DNA of 64,000 nt from Streptomyces sp. NBC_01224 (GTDB taxonomy: Bacteria > Actinomycetota > Actinomycetes > Streptomycetales > Streptomycetaceae): NCBI RefSeq assembly GCF_036002945.1, contig NZ_CP108529.1, positions 7,621,001 through 7,685,000 on the forward strand, in the 5' to 3' direction. The position numbers were made by a program, and so were the translations under genes. The notes beneath the pieces are model-generated. The model was given only the letters and a program-made list of their open reading frames with translations. It ran no database searches and was not told the origin of the DNA. Of the stretch, positions 52,530 to 61,794 are shown one piece after another (position 1 is the stretch's first letter; the number at the start of each line of letters is the position of its first letter).

Positions 52530-54412
52530 TGGGGCCGTCGATGAGCATGCCTGTGGCGGGCCTCGTGCCCGGCCCGCGACAGGAACACCCGCAGGCCGAC
52601 CTCCTCGTCCGCAACGCGAAGGTGTTCACCGGTGACCCCGACCGCCCCGAGGCCCGCGCCGTCGCGATCCGCGACGGCCGGGTCGCGGCCCTCGGCGACG
52701 ACCACGACCTCGCCCACCTCGTCGGCCCGGGAACCAGGGTCGTCGACGCACTCGGGCGCCGGGTGATCCCCGGCCTGAACGACTCGCACCTGCACGTCAT
52801 CCGGGGCGGCCTGAACTACGTCCTGGAGCTGCGCTGGGACGGGGTGCGCAGCCTCCGGCAGGCCCTCGCCATGCTGCGCGAGCAGGCAGGCCGCACCCCC
52901 AAGGGGCAGTGGATCCGGGTCGTCGGCGGCTGGACCGCCGAACAGTTCGCCGAGCGCAGGATGCCCACCATCGCCGAGCTGAACGCCGCCGCCCCCGACA
53001 CCCCGGTATTCGTCCTGCACCTGTACCAGTCGGCCCTGATGAACCGGGCCGCGGTGCGGGCCGCCGGATTCACCCAGGAGACCCCGGACCCGCGCGGGGG
53101 ACAGATCGTACGGGGCCGGGACGGCGAACCCAACGGGGTCCTCCTCGCCGCGCCGGGCGCCCTCATCCTGTACTCGACCCTGGCCAAGGCACCGACGCTC
53201 GACGAGGCCGACAAGCGGACGTCGACGCGACACTTCCTGCGCGAGCTCAACCGCTTCGGACTGACCTCCGCGGTCGACGCCGCCGGCGGGTTCCAGAACT
53301 TCCCCGACAACTACGCCACGGTCGTCGACCTCGCCCGGTCGGGGGAACTCTCCCTGCGCATCGCCTATCACCTGTTCCCGCAGACGGCCGGCCAGGAGCT
53401 CGCCGACCTGAAGCGCTGGACCGAGATGGTGAAGCCCGAGGACGGGGACGAGTGGCTCCGGCTGAACGGCGCGGGCGAGAACCTGACCTGGGCCGCCGCC
53501 GACTTCGAGAACTTCTCCGAGCCCCGGCCCGAACTCGCCGCCGGGTACGAGACCGAGTTCGAGCAGGCCGTCCGGCTCCTGATGGAGAACGGCTGGGGCT
53601 TCAGGCTCCACGCGACCTACGACGAAACGATCCGGCGCGATCTGGCCGTCTTCGAGAAGCTCGCGGCGGAAGGGCTCTTCCCCGGTGGCAACCGCTGGCT
53701 CTTCGATCACGCGGAGACCGTCTCGGCCGACAGCCTGGACCGGATCGCGGCCCTCGGCGGCGCCCTGTCCATCCAGAACCGCATGTCCTTCCAGGGCACC
53801 GCCTTCCGCGACCGCTACGGCGCCGAGGCCGCCGCCCACACCCCGCCGGTCCGGGCGATGCTCGACCGGGGCCTGACCGTGGCCGCCGGAACCGACGCCA
53901 CCCGTGTCTCCTCCTACAACCCGTGGGTCGCGCTCCACTGGCTGGTGACCGGGCGCACCGTCGGCGGCACCGCGCTCTACCCGGCCGGGAACCTGATCAG
54001 CAGGGAGACCGCACTCGGCCTCTACACCCGGGGAGGGGCGCGGCTCACCGGCGAACAGGACGTCAAGGGAGTCCTGCGGGAAGGCTGCTACGGCGACCTC
54101 GCGATCCTGTCCGACGACTACCTCACCGTGCCCGACGCGGCCATCCCCGACATCGAGTCCGTGCTCACCGTCGTCGGCGGCCGCATCGTCTACGCGAGCG
54201 CGGAGTACGAGGGGCTCGACGAGGCGCTCCCACCGGTCGCTCCGGCGTGGAGCCCGGTGGCCCACTTCGGCGGCTACCAGGGCGGTGCTCGCCAGGCGTC
54301 GCTCGTGGCCGAGGCCGTCGCCGAGTCCGAGCAGCACCGCCAGTGGCGCGTCGCACGTGGCTCCACCCCCGATACGCCTCCGCCGTTCCACGACCCCTGC
54401 TTCGCGCACTGA
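52529..54412 (+). CDS. YtcJ-type amidohydrolase family protein
   Basis: A 627-residue metal-dependent amidohydrolase of the YtcJ group. PGLNDSHLHVIRGGLN (the group's variant of the HxH motif), RLHATYDETIRRDL, LFDHAETV and AGTDATRVSSYNPW supply the expected His and Asp ligands. ATG 52529 overlaps the esterase stop (TGATG), so it is coupled to it; ATG 52541 is possible. The family acts on N-acyl or aryl amides; the substrate is unknown. Confidence 0.88.
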   Translation: MGPSMSMPVAGLVPGPRQEHPQADLLVRNAKVFTGDPDRPEARAVAIRDGRVAALGDDHDLAHLVGPGTRVVDALGRRVIPGLNDSHLHVIRGGLNYVLELRWDGVRSLRQALAMLREQAGRTPKGQWIRVVGGWTAEQFAERRMPTIAELNAAAPDTPVFVLHLYQSALMNRAAVRAAGFTQETPDPRGGQIVRGRDGEPNGVLLAAPGALILYSTLAKAPTLDEADKRTSTRHFLRELNRFGLTSAVDAAGGFQNFPDNYATVVDLARSGELSLRIAYHLFPQTAGQELADLKRWTEMVKPEDGDEWLRLNGAGENLTWAAADFENFSEPRPELAAGYETEFEQAVRLLMENGWGFRLHATYDETIRRDLAVFEKLAAEGLFPGGNRWLFDHAETVSADSLDRIAALGGALSIQNRMSFQGTAFRDRYGAEAAAHTPPVRAMLDRGLTVAAGTDATRVSSYNPWVALHWLVTGRTVGGTALYPAGNLISRETALGLYTRGGARLTGEQDVKGVLREGCYGDLAILSDDYLTVPDAAIPDIESVLTVVGGRIVYASAEYEGLDEALPPVAPAWSPVAHFGGYQGGARQASLVAEAVAESEQHRQWRVARGSTPDTPPPFHDPCFAH

Positions 54413-54428
54413 ACGAGGGAACCACCAG

Positions 54429-55169
54429 ATGAGTACCGCTTCCGTCCCCGCTGCCGGCGCCGAGGACGCGCCGGGCGACCAGCCGGACACCTCACCGGGA
54501 CGCCGCTTCGAACCGGACCTCCGGTCGATGACCCGGATCAACCTGCGCCCCATCGCCTCGCCCATGCCGCTGGGCTTCTTCACGGTGGCGATCGCCTCCG
54601 TGATGACGGGGTGCCTGCAGCTCGGGCTCTTCGACACCGAGGCCCGGAAGGCCGTCGCCCTGTGCGTGCTGCCCGCCTTCGCCCTGCAGTTCCTGGTGAG
54701 CATCCTGGCCTTCGGGGCCCGGGACGTGATCGCCGCGACGCTCATGGGAACGTTCGCCGGCAGCTGGCTGGCCTACGCGCTCGTCATGCTCACCGGCGCG
54801 CCGGATGGCCTCCGCGTGCTGGGCGTCTTCAATCTGGCCTTCCTCTGCTTCGGGGCGCTGATGGCCGCCGTGACGCGGCCGAAGCGGGCCCTGTGGTTCG
54901 TCCTGGTGGTTTCGATGCCCCGCTGGGCGGCCACCGGTCTGTCGGGGCTGACCGGCGCGGAATGGCTCACGCGCACGTCCGGGGCTCTCGGCCTCGTGGT
55001 GGCGCTCGTCGCGATGTACGCGGCGTTCGCCCTGATGCTGGAGGACATGCGCAGCGAGGAGGTGCTGCCGATCGGCCGCAGCGGCCCCGCCCACGCCGCC
55101 GTCGAGGGCGACCTCGCGGTCCAGCTCCGCAACCTGGAACGCCAGGCGGGCGTGCGCCGCACGCTCTGA
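54429..55169 (+). CDS. GPR1/FUN34/YaaH-type membrane protein
   Basis: A 246-residue membrane protein with six helices. RINLRPIASPMPLGFFTVAIAS resembles the NPAPLGL-type opening of the acetate/succinate YaaH (SatP) family, with Met/Pro variation. This family takes up short carboxylates, so the gene could import or export a product of the hydrolases before it. GAGGGAACC precedes ATG 54429. Confidence 0.75.
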   Translation: MSTASVPAAGAEDAPGDQPDTSPGRRFEPDLRSMTRINLRPIASPMPLGFFTVAIASVMTGCLQLGLFDTEARKAVALCVLPAFALQFLVSILAFGARDVIAATLMGTFAGSWLAYALVMLTGAPDGLRVLGVFNLAFLCFGALMAAVTRPKRALWFVLVVSMPRWAATGLSGLTGAEWLTRTSGALGLVVALVAMYAAFALMLEDMRSEEVLPIGRSGPAHAAVEGDLAVQLRNLERQAGVRRTL

Positions 55170-55213
55170 ACGCACAGCCGCAGCACGAACACCGCAACCG
55201 CACAGGAGCACCC

Positions 55214-55528
55214 ATGGAACCGCAGGTAGTGGACCGCCCCGAGAAGTCCCGGTACGAGATCCTCGCCGGCGACGACGGCGCCGAGACCGCGGGCTTCGCC
55301 GAGTACCACCTCTCCGAGACCGAGATCGCCTTCATCCACACCGAGACCGATCCCCGGTTCGCGGGCCGGGGGCTGGGCGGGATGCTCGCCCGGGGCGCTC
55401 TCGACGACGCCCGGGCACGCGGGCTGCGCGTCCTGCCGTACTGCCCCTTCATCCGGGGGTGGATCGGCAAGCACCCCGAGTACGCCGACCTGGTGCCCGA
55501 GGCGCGCCGCGCACATTTCGGTCTCTGA
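55214..55528 (+). CDS. YidJ-type small GNAT acetyltransferase
   Basis: A 104-residue protein of the short GNAT-like (YjdJ/YidJ) group: DDGAETAGFAEYHLSETEIAF, FAGRGLGGMLARGALDDARARGL (the acetyl-CoA-binding turn) and VLPYCPFIRGWI. AGGAG precedes ATG 55214. Last gene of the PucR-linked operon. A frameshifted paralog lies at 39906. Confidence 0.87.
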   Translation: MEPQVVDRPEKSRYEILAGDDGAETAGFAEYHLSETEIAFIHTETDPRFAGRGLGGMLARGALDDARARGLRVLPYCPFIRGWIGKHPEYADLVPEARRAHFGL

Positions 55529-55598
55529 AGCACGTCGGTCCCTGAAGCACGCGACGCTTGGCCCTGCACCGGGTCGTGCCCGCCCGGCCCGAGGCCCC

Positions 55599-55630
55599 GT
55601 TCGAGCCCACCCTCCGGGGTGGGCTCGAAC
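55599..55630. terminator. Terminator hairpin
   Basis: GTTCGAGCCCACCC (55599-55612) pairs perfectly over 14 bp with GGGTGGGCTCGAAC (55617-55630), loop TCCG. It separates the PucR-linked operon from the ABC transporter operon. Confidence 0.8.
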
Positions 55631-55667
55631 GATTGGGCGATGGTGTTCGAGCGCTGATAGCCTCCGG

Positions 55668-55696
55668 TCGCTCACCAAGAAACACCTGGTGAGCGA
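55668..55696. promoter_or_regulatory. Inverted repeat, probable operator of the ABC operon
   Basis: TCGCTCACCA (55668-55677) and TGGTGAGCGA (55687-55696) form a perfect 10-bp inverted repeat with a 9-bp spacer, just before the RBS of the binding-protein gene. It could be an operator for the LAL regulator at the end of the operon or for an unlinked LacI/GntR protein, or a leader hairpin. Confidence 0.65.
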
Positions 55697-55713
55697 TCGG
55701 AGGAAGCACACCC

Positions 55714-57042
55714 ATGAGGTTCGGCGCGAGACTCGCGCTCGCCGTCACAACCCTCGCCGTCACGGTCAGCGCCTGCGGTGCGCCGAAGAGCAGTTCTCAG
55801 CCCCATGAGGGCAAGGACTGCGGACCCTACGCACGGTACGGCAAGCACCCCGGCACGCAGGTCACCGTTTACGCGGAGAACCGGGACAGGGAAGCCGATC
55901 TGTTCGAAGAGACCTGGGCGGACTTCGCGCAGTGCACGGGCATCGACGTCGCGTACGAGGGCGACGGGGAGTTCGAGGCCCAGATCCAGATCCGGGTCGA
56001 GGGCGGCAACGCGCCGGATGTGGCGTTCTTCCCGCAGCCGGGGCTGTTGGAACGCTTCGCGCGCGCGGGGAAGCTCAAGCCCGCGGGCGCGCGGCTCGCG
56101 TCACTGGCGAAGCAGGGCTGGTCGGCGGACTGGAACAGCTACGCCACCGTGGACGGCACCCTCTACGGCACTCCACTGGTCGCGAACGTGAAGTCGTTCG
56201 TCTGGTACTCGCCGAAGTTCTTCCGGGACAGGGGACTGAGCGTTCCCCGCACATGGTCCGAGCTGATGGACGTGACGGAGAAGGTCGCGGCATCGGGGGT
56301 CAAGCCGTGGTGCGCGGGCATCGAATCCGGTGAGGCGACCGGCTGGCCCCTGACGGACTGGATCGAGGACGTCCTGCTGCGCCGGCTCGGGCCGGACGTC
56401 TACGACCAGTGGGTCGCTCACGAGATTCCCTTCAACGACCCGCGAGTGATCCGAGCCATCGACACGGTGGGATCCGTCCTCAAGAACGACCGGTACGCCA
56501 ACGGCGGGTACGGTCCGGCGCGGTCGATGGCCTCGATCGCCTACCAGGAGGGCGGCACGCCCATCCTGTCCGGCGACTGCGCGATGCACCGCCAGGCTTC
56601 GTTCTACGCCGAGCACTGGCCCGACGGTACCGGGATCGGGCCGGACAAGGACGTGTTCGCCTTCCTCCTGCCGGGAATGGACAGGACCAGCCGTCCGGTG
56701 CTCGGCGGTGGCGTGTTCACCGCCGCGTTCTCCGACCGCCCCGAGGTCCGCGCCTTCCAGGAGTACCTGGCGACCGCGGACTTCGCCAACGCGCGCATGA
56801 AGAAGGGTCCGTTCGTCTCGGCGAACAAGGGCGTGGATCCGGCCGACGCCGCCGGCCCGGTCGACAAGCTGTCGATCCAGCTGCTCCAGGATCCCCGGAC
56901 ACAGTTCCGGTTCGACGGTTCGGACCTGATGCCCGCGGCGGTGGGTGCCGGGACGTTCTGGAAGGCTGTCGTCGACTGGATCGGCGGAGAGAGCACCGAG
57001 GCGATGGCCGACTTTGTCGAACGGTCCTGGCCGCGCCCCTGA
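55714..57042 (+). CDS. ABC transporter sugar-type substrate-binding lipoprotein
   Basis: A 442-residue lipoprotein: signal MRFGARLALAVTTLAVTVSAC with lipobox Cys21. The mature protein has the extracellular solute-binding fold of the alpha-glucoside/maltose type (GNAPDVAFFPQPGLLERFARAG, LYGTPLVANVKSFVWYSPKFF, FLLPGMD). GGAGGAAGC precedes ATG 55714. Its stop overlaps the first permease start. Confidence 0.92.
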   Translation: MRFGARLALAVTTLAVTVSACGAPKSSSQPHEGKDCGPYARYGKHPGTQVTVYAENRDREADLFEETWADFAQCTGIDVAYEGDGEFEAQIQIRVEGGNAPDVAFFPQPGLLERFARAGKLKPAGARLASLAKQGWSADWNSYATVDGTLYGTPLVANVKSFVWYSPKFFRDRGLSVPRTWSELMDVTEKVAASGVKPWCAGIESGEATGWPLTDWIEDVLLRRLGPDVYDQWVAHEIPFNDPRVIRAIDTVGSVLKNDRYANGGYGPARSMASIAYQEGGTPILSGDCAMHRQASFYAEHWPDGTGIGPDKDVFAFLLPGMDRTSRPVLGGGVFTAAFSDRPEVRAFQEYLATADFANARMKKGPFVSANKGVDPADAAGPVDKLSIQLLQDPRTQFRFDGSDLMPAAVGAGTFWKAVVDWIGGESTEAMADFVERSWPRP

Positions 57043-58007
57043 TGTCGTTCGATGTTGTGGCACAGCAGCCCAAGCTGCTGCACCTTCTCCAGGGAACAGG
57101 CGTGTTCACGGCGGTCGTCTGCCTGATCCTCCTCGCCGTGCACCGGGGGCCGATGCGGCGGCGGGGCCCGGCCTTCCTGCTGCTGGCTCCCGCGCTGCTG
57201 CTGTTGACGGTCGGTCTTCTCCTTCCCGGTCTGCGCACCCTGCTGCTGTCGTTCATGGACGGGGAGGGGGACGCATGGGTCGGACTCGACAACTACGCGT
57301 GGATGTTCACCGATCCCGACGCGCTGGTCGCGCTGCGCAACACCCTGCTCTGGGTGGTGCTGGTGCCCCTGCTGGTGACGGCGGTCGGCCTTCTCTACGC
57401 GGCGGCCGTCGTACGGTCGCGGTTCCGCGCACTCGCCCTGTCCCTCGTCCTGCTGCCGATGGCGATCTCGTTCGTCGGCGCCGGCCTGGTGTGGAAGTTC
57501 GTCTACGCCTACCGGCCCGCCGGGGCGGAACAGATCGGGCTGCTGAACCAGCTCGTCGTGGCCTTCGGCGGCACGCCGGGACAGTGGCTCGTGGACCCTT
57601 CCTGGAACGTCCTGTTCCTCATCGTGGCCATGGTGTGGACGCAGGCGGGCTTCGCGGCCGTCCTGCTGGCGGGAGCGATCACGGCGGTTCCCGGCGAGAT
57701 CACCGAGGCGGCCCGACTGGACGGCGCGTCGCCCCGGCGGATCTTCTGGCACATCACTCTGCCGTTGATCAGACCCACGCTGCTCGTCGTGGTCCTCGCC
57801 GAGGTGATCGGCACCTTCAAGGCATTCGACATCGTCAAAACCATGACCGCCGGTCAGTTCGACACGGGTGTCATTGCCCAGGACATGTACGACCAGGCAT
57901 TCCGCTACGGCCAGACAGGCCGCGGCGCGGCTCTCGCCGTCCTCCTCTTCGCCCTGGTCACCCCGGTCGTCGCCTACAAGGTCCGAGCGCAGCGGAGCGC
58001 GCGATGA
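57042..58007 (+). CDS. ABC sugar permease (MalF-like)
   Basis: A 321-residue membrane protein with seven or eight helices. The EAA loop is clear: EITEAARLDGASPRRIFWHITLPLIRP. TGATG overlap with the upstream stop shows translational coupling. Pairs with the following MalG-like permease; no ATPase gene lies in the operon, so a shared MsiK-type ATPase is expected. Confidence 0.9.
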   Translation: MSFDVVAQQPKLLHLLQGTGVFTAVVCLILLAVHRGPMRRRGPAFLLLAPALLLLTVGLLLPGLRTLLLSFMDGEGDAWVGLDNYAWMFTDPDALVALRNTLLWVVLVPLLVTAVGLLYAAAVVRSRFRALALSLVLLPMAISFVGAGLVWKFVYAYRPAGAEQIGLLNQLVVAFGGTPGQWLVDPSWNVLFLIVAMVWTQAGFAAVLLAGAITAVPGEITEAARLDGASPRRIFWHITLPLIRPTLLVVVLAEVIGTFKAFDIVKTMTAGQFDTGVIAQDMYDQAFRYGQTGRGAALAVLLFALVTPVVAYKVRAQRSAR

Positions 58008-58891
58008 GCCGTGCCCGGGAGCGTCTGGGCTCCCGCGCCTTCTCGCTGGCCGCCGTGGTGATCGCGCTCCTCTGGACGACGCCGACCCTCGGTCTCTTCC
58101 TCTCCTCGTTCCGTCCCGAGGACGAGATCAAGACGACGGGCTGGTGGACCATGTTCGGCTCGCCGCACGTCACGCTCGACAACTACGGCGAGGTGCTGTT
58201 CGGAGGCAGGAACGCGTCGGGGCAGCTCGCCGACCACCTGGTCAACTCGATCGTCATCACCCTCCCGTCGGTGCTGTTTCCCCTGGTCCTGGCCTTCTTC
58301 GCCGCCTACGCCCTGGCATGGATCGACTTCAAGGGACGCGACGCACTCGTCGTCGGCATCTTCGCGCTCCAGATCGTGCCCCTTCAGATGGCGCTCGTTC
58401 CCCTGCTGAAGCTCTTCTCCCGGGGATGGCTGTTCCTGCCCGCCTGGAACCCCACCGGACCGGCTCGGTTCAGCCACATCTGGTTCGCCCACACCGTCTT
58501 CGCCCTGCCGTTCGCGATCTTCCTTCTGCACAACTTCCTTGCCGGACTGCCGAGAGACCTGATCGAATCCGCCCGGGTCGACGGCGCGTCGCACGGGACG
58601 CTGCTGCTCCGGATCGTCCTGCCGCTGGCCCGCCCGGCCCTGGTCACATTCGCGGTCATCCAGTTCATCTGGGTGTGGAACGACCTGCTGGTGGCGTTGG
58701 CGATGTCGGGCGGGACGGCCGAGACCGCGCCGGTCACGGTCAGACTGGCGGCACTGGCCGGGACGCGCGGCAACGAGTGGCAGCGGCTCACGGCAGGAGC
58801 GTTCGTGGCGGCCTCCGTCCCGGTGCTGGTCTTCTTCTCCCTCCAGCGGCACTTCGCCCGGGGCCTGCTCGCGGGCTCCGTCAAGGGATGA
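58004..58891 (+). CDS. ABC sugar permease (MalG-like)
   Basis: A 295-residue membrane protein with six helices and the EAA motif LIESARVDGASHGTLLLRIVLPLARP. It starts at ATG 58004 inside the previous stop (ATGA). The following LAL gene starts inside its own stop, so the three genes are strictly coupled. Confidence 0.92.
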   Translation: MSRARERLGSRAFSLAAVVIALLWTTPTLGLFLSSFRPEDEIKTTGWWTMFGSPHVTLDNYGEVLFGGRNASGQLADHLVNSIVITLPSVLFPLVLAFFAAYALAWIDFKGRDALVVGIFALQIVPLQMALVPLLKLFSRGWLFLPAWNPTGPARFSHIWFAHTVFALPFAIFLLHNFLAGLPRDLIESARVDGASHGTLLLRIVLPLARPALVTFAVIQFIWVWNDLLVALAMSGGTAETAPVTVRLAALAGTRGNEWQRLTAGAFVAASVPVLVFFSLQRHFARGLLAGSVKG

Positions 58892-61656
58892 CCGCGGTGG
58901 AGGCGTTCGGGTCAGGAGAAAACGACGAGGCCATGCGCGGGAGGCTGAGCCGGCCGGGGCTGCGGGGCCGGGAAGCCGAGCTGGAGCGGCTGCGTGCCCT
59001 GATCGGGGCCGTGCGTGACGGTGAGGGCGGCGCGATCGCTCTGCTCGTGGGGGAGCCGGGGATCGGGAAGACCGTACTGCTGGAGGAGACGGTCTCGATC
59101 GCACGGGCCCACGGGTTCGTCGTCAGCCAGGGACACGCCGAGGAGCTCCATGAGCTGGCACCGCTCGCCTCGCTTGCATCGGGCCTCCTTCACGGCGACC
59201 CGCCCCTGGTGTCGGCCGAGGACTTCGCGCAGCTCGCGGGCCACCACGATCAGCGCGTCTGGCTCGTCGAACGGCTGGCCCAGCTGATCGAGGAGCGCTC
59301 GGCGGGCACGCCCGTACTGATCGCGATCGACGATGTGCACTGGGCCGATCCGCTGAGCCGGTTCGCGCTGAACGTCATGCCGGCACGACTGCTCGCCTCC
59401 CCGGTCCTGTGGCTGCTCGCCGGCAGGAAGGACCCGGACCTGCGCGGGAACGGTCAGCGGACCACGACGCTTCCCCTGCGTCCGCTGTCCGGCGAGGCCC
59501 TCGCCGAGCTGGCGTGCGACGTGCTCGGCGAGGACCTACCGGAGAAGGTCACGGATCTCCTCGACGGGTCGGGCGGCAACCCTTTCCTCGCCGGCGAGAT
59601 GCTCATGGGCATCGCGGCGTCGGGTGCGGACGGGACGGAGCCGCTGGAGCGGGTGGTACTCGGTGTACGCGGCAGGTTGGCCGGGCTCCGGCCGGGCACG
59701 CTCGATTTCCTGAGGATCGGCTCGGTCCTGGGGCGCTCGTTCCGGCTCGCCGACGCCGCGGCCCTGAGCGGCAGAACCGCGACCGGTCTCCTCGGCGAGC
59801 TGCGGGAAGCGTTCGCCGCCGGGCTCCTCGACGACGACGGCGAGCGCCTCGTGTTCCGCCACGATCTGCTCCGCCAGGCCGTGTACACCGACCTCGTTCC
59901 CTCGGCACGAAGAGCCCTGCACCGGGAGGCGGCGACCCGGCTCGTCGCGGCGGGGCGGACCGCCGCCGACGCGGTTCCGCACTTGCTGAAGAGCGCCGAA
60001 CCCGGTGATCACGAGGCGGCCCGGCTGCTCGGCAGAGCCGCCGCGGACGTGCTCGCCGTCATGCCCGAGCTCGCCGCCGACCTGGCGCTGCGTGCCCTGG
60101 AACTCGTGCCGCCCAACGATCCCGTGGCCTTCGGAATGGGAGAACAGGCCATCACCGCACTGACCCGCGCGGGCCGCTACTCGCAGGCGCGGGAGACCGG
60201 CGACATGCTGCTCGCCCGACTGCCGCCCCTGGACGTCTACGCCGGCCTGCAGTCCGCACTCGGCGACGTGCTGTGGCACCTTGACCAAATCCCCGAGCTG
60301 GCCCGCCGGTCGACGGCGGCACTGGCCGTCGTCACCGACCCGGCCGTATCCGCTCGTCTGACCGCGCTGCAGGCACTGGCGCAGTCGCGCGGACACGATC
60401 TCGCGGTCGCGCGGAGGACCGGGGAGCGGGCGCTCGCCGCGGCGGAGCGTGCGGGCGACCGAGAGGCCCGCGTCATCGCGCTGTGGGGCCTCGGCGAGAT
60501 CTCCCTCAACACGGGCGAATGCGCCGCCGCCGCCGGCCATCACACGGCGTTGAGCGCGTTCGACGCGGCCTTCCTGCCCGAGGAGGTCGTCGCCCGGCTC
60601 CACCTGGACGAATTCGACTGCGCCCGGAAACTGCTGAGGAAGGCGGACGGCGAACCCCTGCGCCCCGCGATGCTGATGTGGGCCCAGGGAAGCCTGAACC
60701 TGGGACTCGGGCGGCTCGACGACGCGGAAGCCGACTTCATCACCGCTGAACGGCTGGAAGCGGACATCCGTGTGCCCGGCAACCTCGTCAACCTGCGTGT
60801 CAACCGGGGCCGGATCGCGATGCTGCGCGGCGACCGCGAAGCCGCCGAGGAACACGTCGGCGTGGTCAGGGCGGCCATGGCCGACCGGCCGAACGCGGGC
60901 AACCACGCCGCTCATCAGTACCTCGAGGCCGTGCTCGCGGACGCCGACGGCGACCACGCGGCGGCGGCCGCGCTGCTCCGGTCCGCCCAGCGGGACAGCC
61001 CGTTCGTCCGATGGCGGCTCCTGCGCACACGGTTCGTCGAAGCCGTGCGGATCGCCCTGCGTGCCGGAGACCGGTCCCTGGCCGAGGACCTCGCGGCCCA
61101 GGCGGCCGAGCACGCCTCCCGCAACCCCTCCGTGCCGACCCCGAACGGAATCGCCGCCCACGCGGCCGCCCTGGTGAACTCCGACGACGCGCTCCTGGAG
61201 CGGGCCGTCCGGATCCTGCGGACCGGACCCCGCCCCCTGCACCTCGCAGCCGCCTCCGCCGACCTCGGGCGCGCCCTGCTGACCACCGGCGACGGCGCCG
61301 CGACACCCGAGCTGACCAGCGCGTACGAGGCGTACATGCAGGCGGGGGCAGGCTTCGAGGCCGACCGGGTCCGGGCGGTCCTGGACCGGGCCACGACCCG
61401 TTCCGGCCGGCGCACCGCGGCCCGGCCGCGTCCCACCCAGGGCTGGGCCGCGCTCACCGCCTCGGAACGCAAGGTCGCCCGGCTGGTCGCCGCGGGGCAC
61501 ACCAACCGGTCGGCCGCCGCCGCTCTGTTCGTCTCCCCGCACACGGTGAACACCCATCTGGCGTCGGTCTTCCGCAAGCTCTCGGTCAGCTCCAGGGTCC
61601 AGTTGACCCGGCTCGTGCTGGCGGGAGCCGACGCCGAGCCGGCCGACGCCGGTTGA
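58888..61656 (+). CDS. LAL-type LuxR regulator with AAA ATPase domain
   Basis: A 922-residue large ATP-binding LuxR regulator. Walker A LLVGEPGIGKT (Lys61) and Walker B LIAIDDVHWAD are in the N-terminal third, a TPR-like helical region fills the middle, and the LuxR HTH is at the end (LTASERKVARLVAAGHTNRSAAAALFVSPHTVNTHL). In MalT the effector is maltotriose. Its ATG lies within the permease stop (ATGA at 58888), so it is made with the transporter and probably controls it. Confidence 0.93.
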   Translation: MTAVEAFGSGENDEAMRGRLSRPGLRGREAELERLRALIGAVRDGEGGAIALLVGEPGIGKTVLLEETVSIARAHGFVVSQGHAEELHELAPLASLASGLLHGDPPLVSAEDFAQLAGHHDQRVWLVERLAQLIEERSAGTPVLIAIDDVHWADPLSRFALNVMPARLLASPVLWLLAGRKDPDLRGNGQRTTTLPLRPLSGEALAELACDVLGEDLPEKVTDLLDGSGGNPFLAGEMLMGIAASGADGTEPLERVVLGVRGRLAGLRPGTLDFLRIGSVLGRSFRLADAAALSGRTATGLLGELREAFAAGLLDDDGERLVFRHDLLRQAVYTDLVPSARRALHREAATRLVAAGRTAADAVPHLLKSAEPGDHEAARLLGRAAADVLAVMPELAADLALRALELVPPNDPVAFGMGEQAITALTRAGRYSQARETGDMLLARLPPLDVYAGLQSALGDVLWHLDQIPELARRSTAALAVVTDPAVSARLTALQALAQSRGHDLAVARRTGERALAAAERAGDREARVIALWGLGEISLNTGECAAAAGHHTALSAFDAAFLPEEVVARLHLDEFDCARKLLRKADGEPLRPAMLMWAQGSLNLGLGRLDDAEADFITAERLEADIRVPGNLVNLRVNRGRIAMLRGDREAAEEHVGVVRAAMADRPNAGNHAAHQYLEAVLADADGDHAAAAALLRSAQRDSPFVRWRLLRTRFVEAVRIALRAGDRSLAEDLAAQAAEHASRNPSVPTPNGIAAHAAALVNSDDALLERAVRILRTGPRPLHLAAASADLGRALLTTGDGAATPELTSAYEAYMQAGAGFEADRVRAVLDRATTRSGRRTAARPRPTQGWAALTASERKVARLVAAGHTNRSAAAALFVSPHTVNTHLASVFRKLSVSSRVQLTRLVLAGADAEPADAG

Positions 61657-61794
61657 TCCGGGGCCGAACTCTGCGCACCTGGGCAAGGCGTGGTGCGTCA
61701 CGCGACAACAGGCGACGCCGGGCCGACCGTAGCGTGACGGCAGTCCGCGCCGCACCGATGCGCGGACCAGCCGACTGGAACGAGGAAGCACCCC

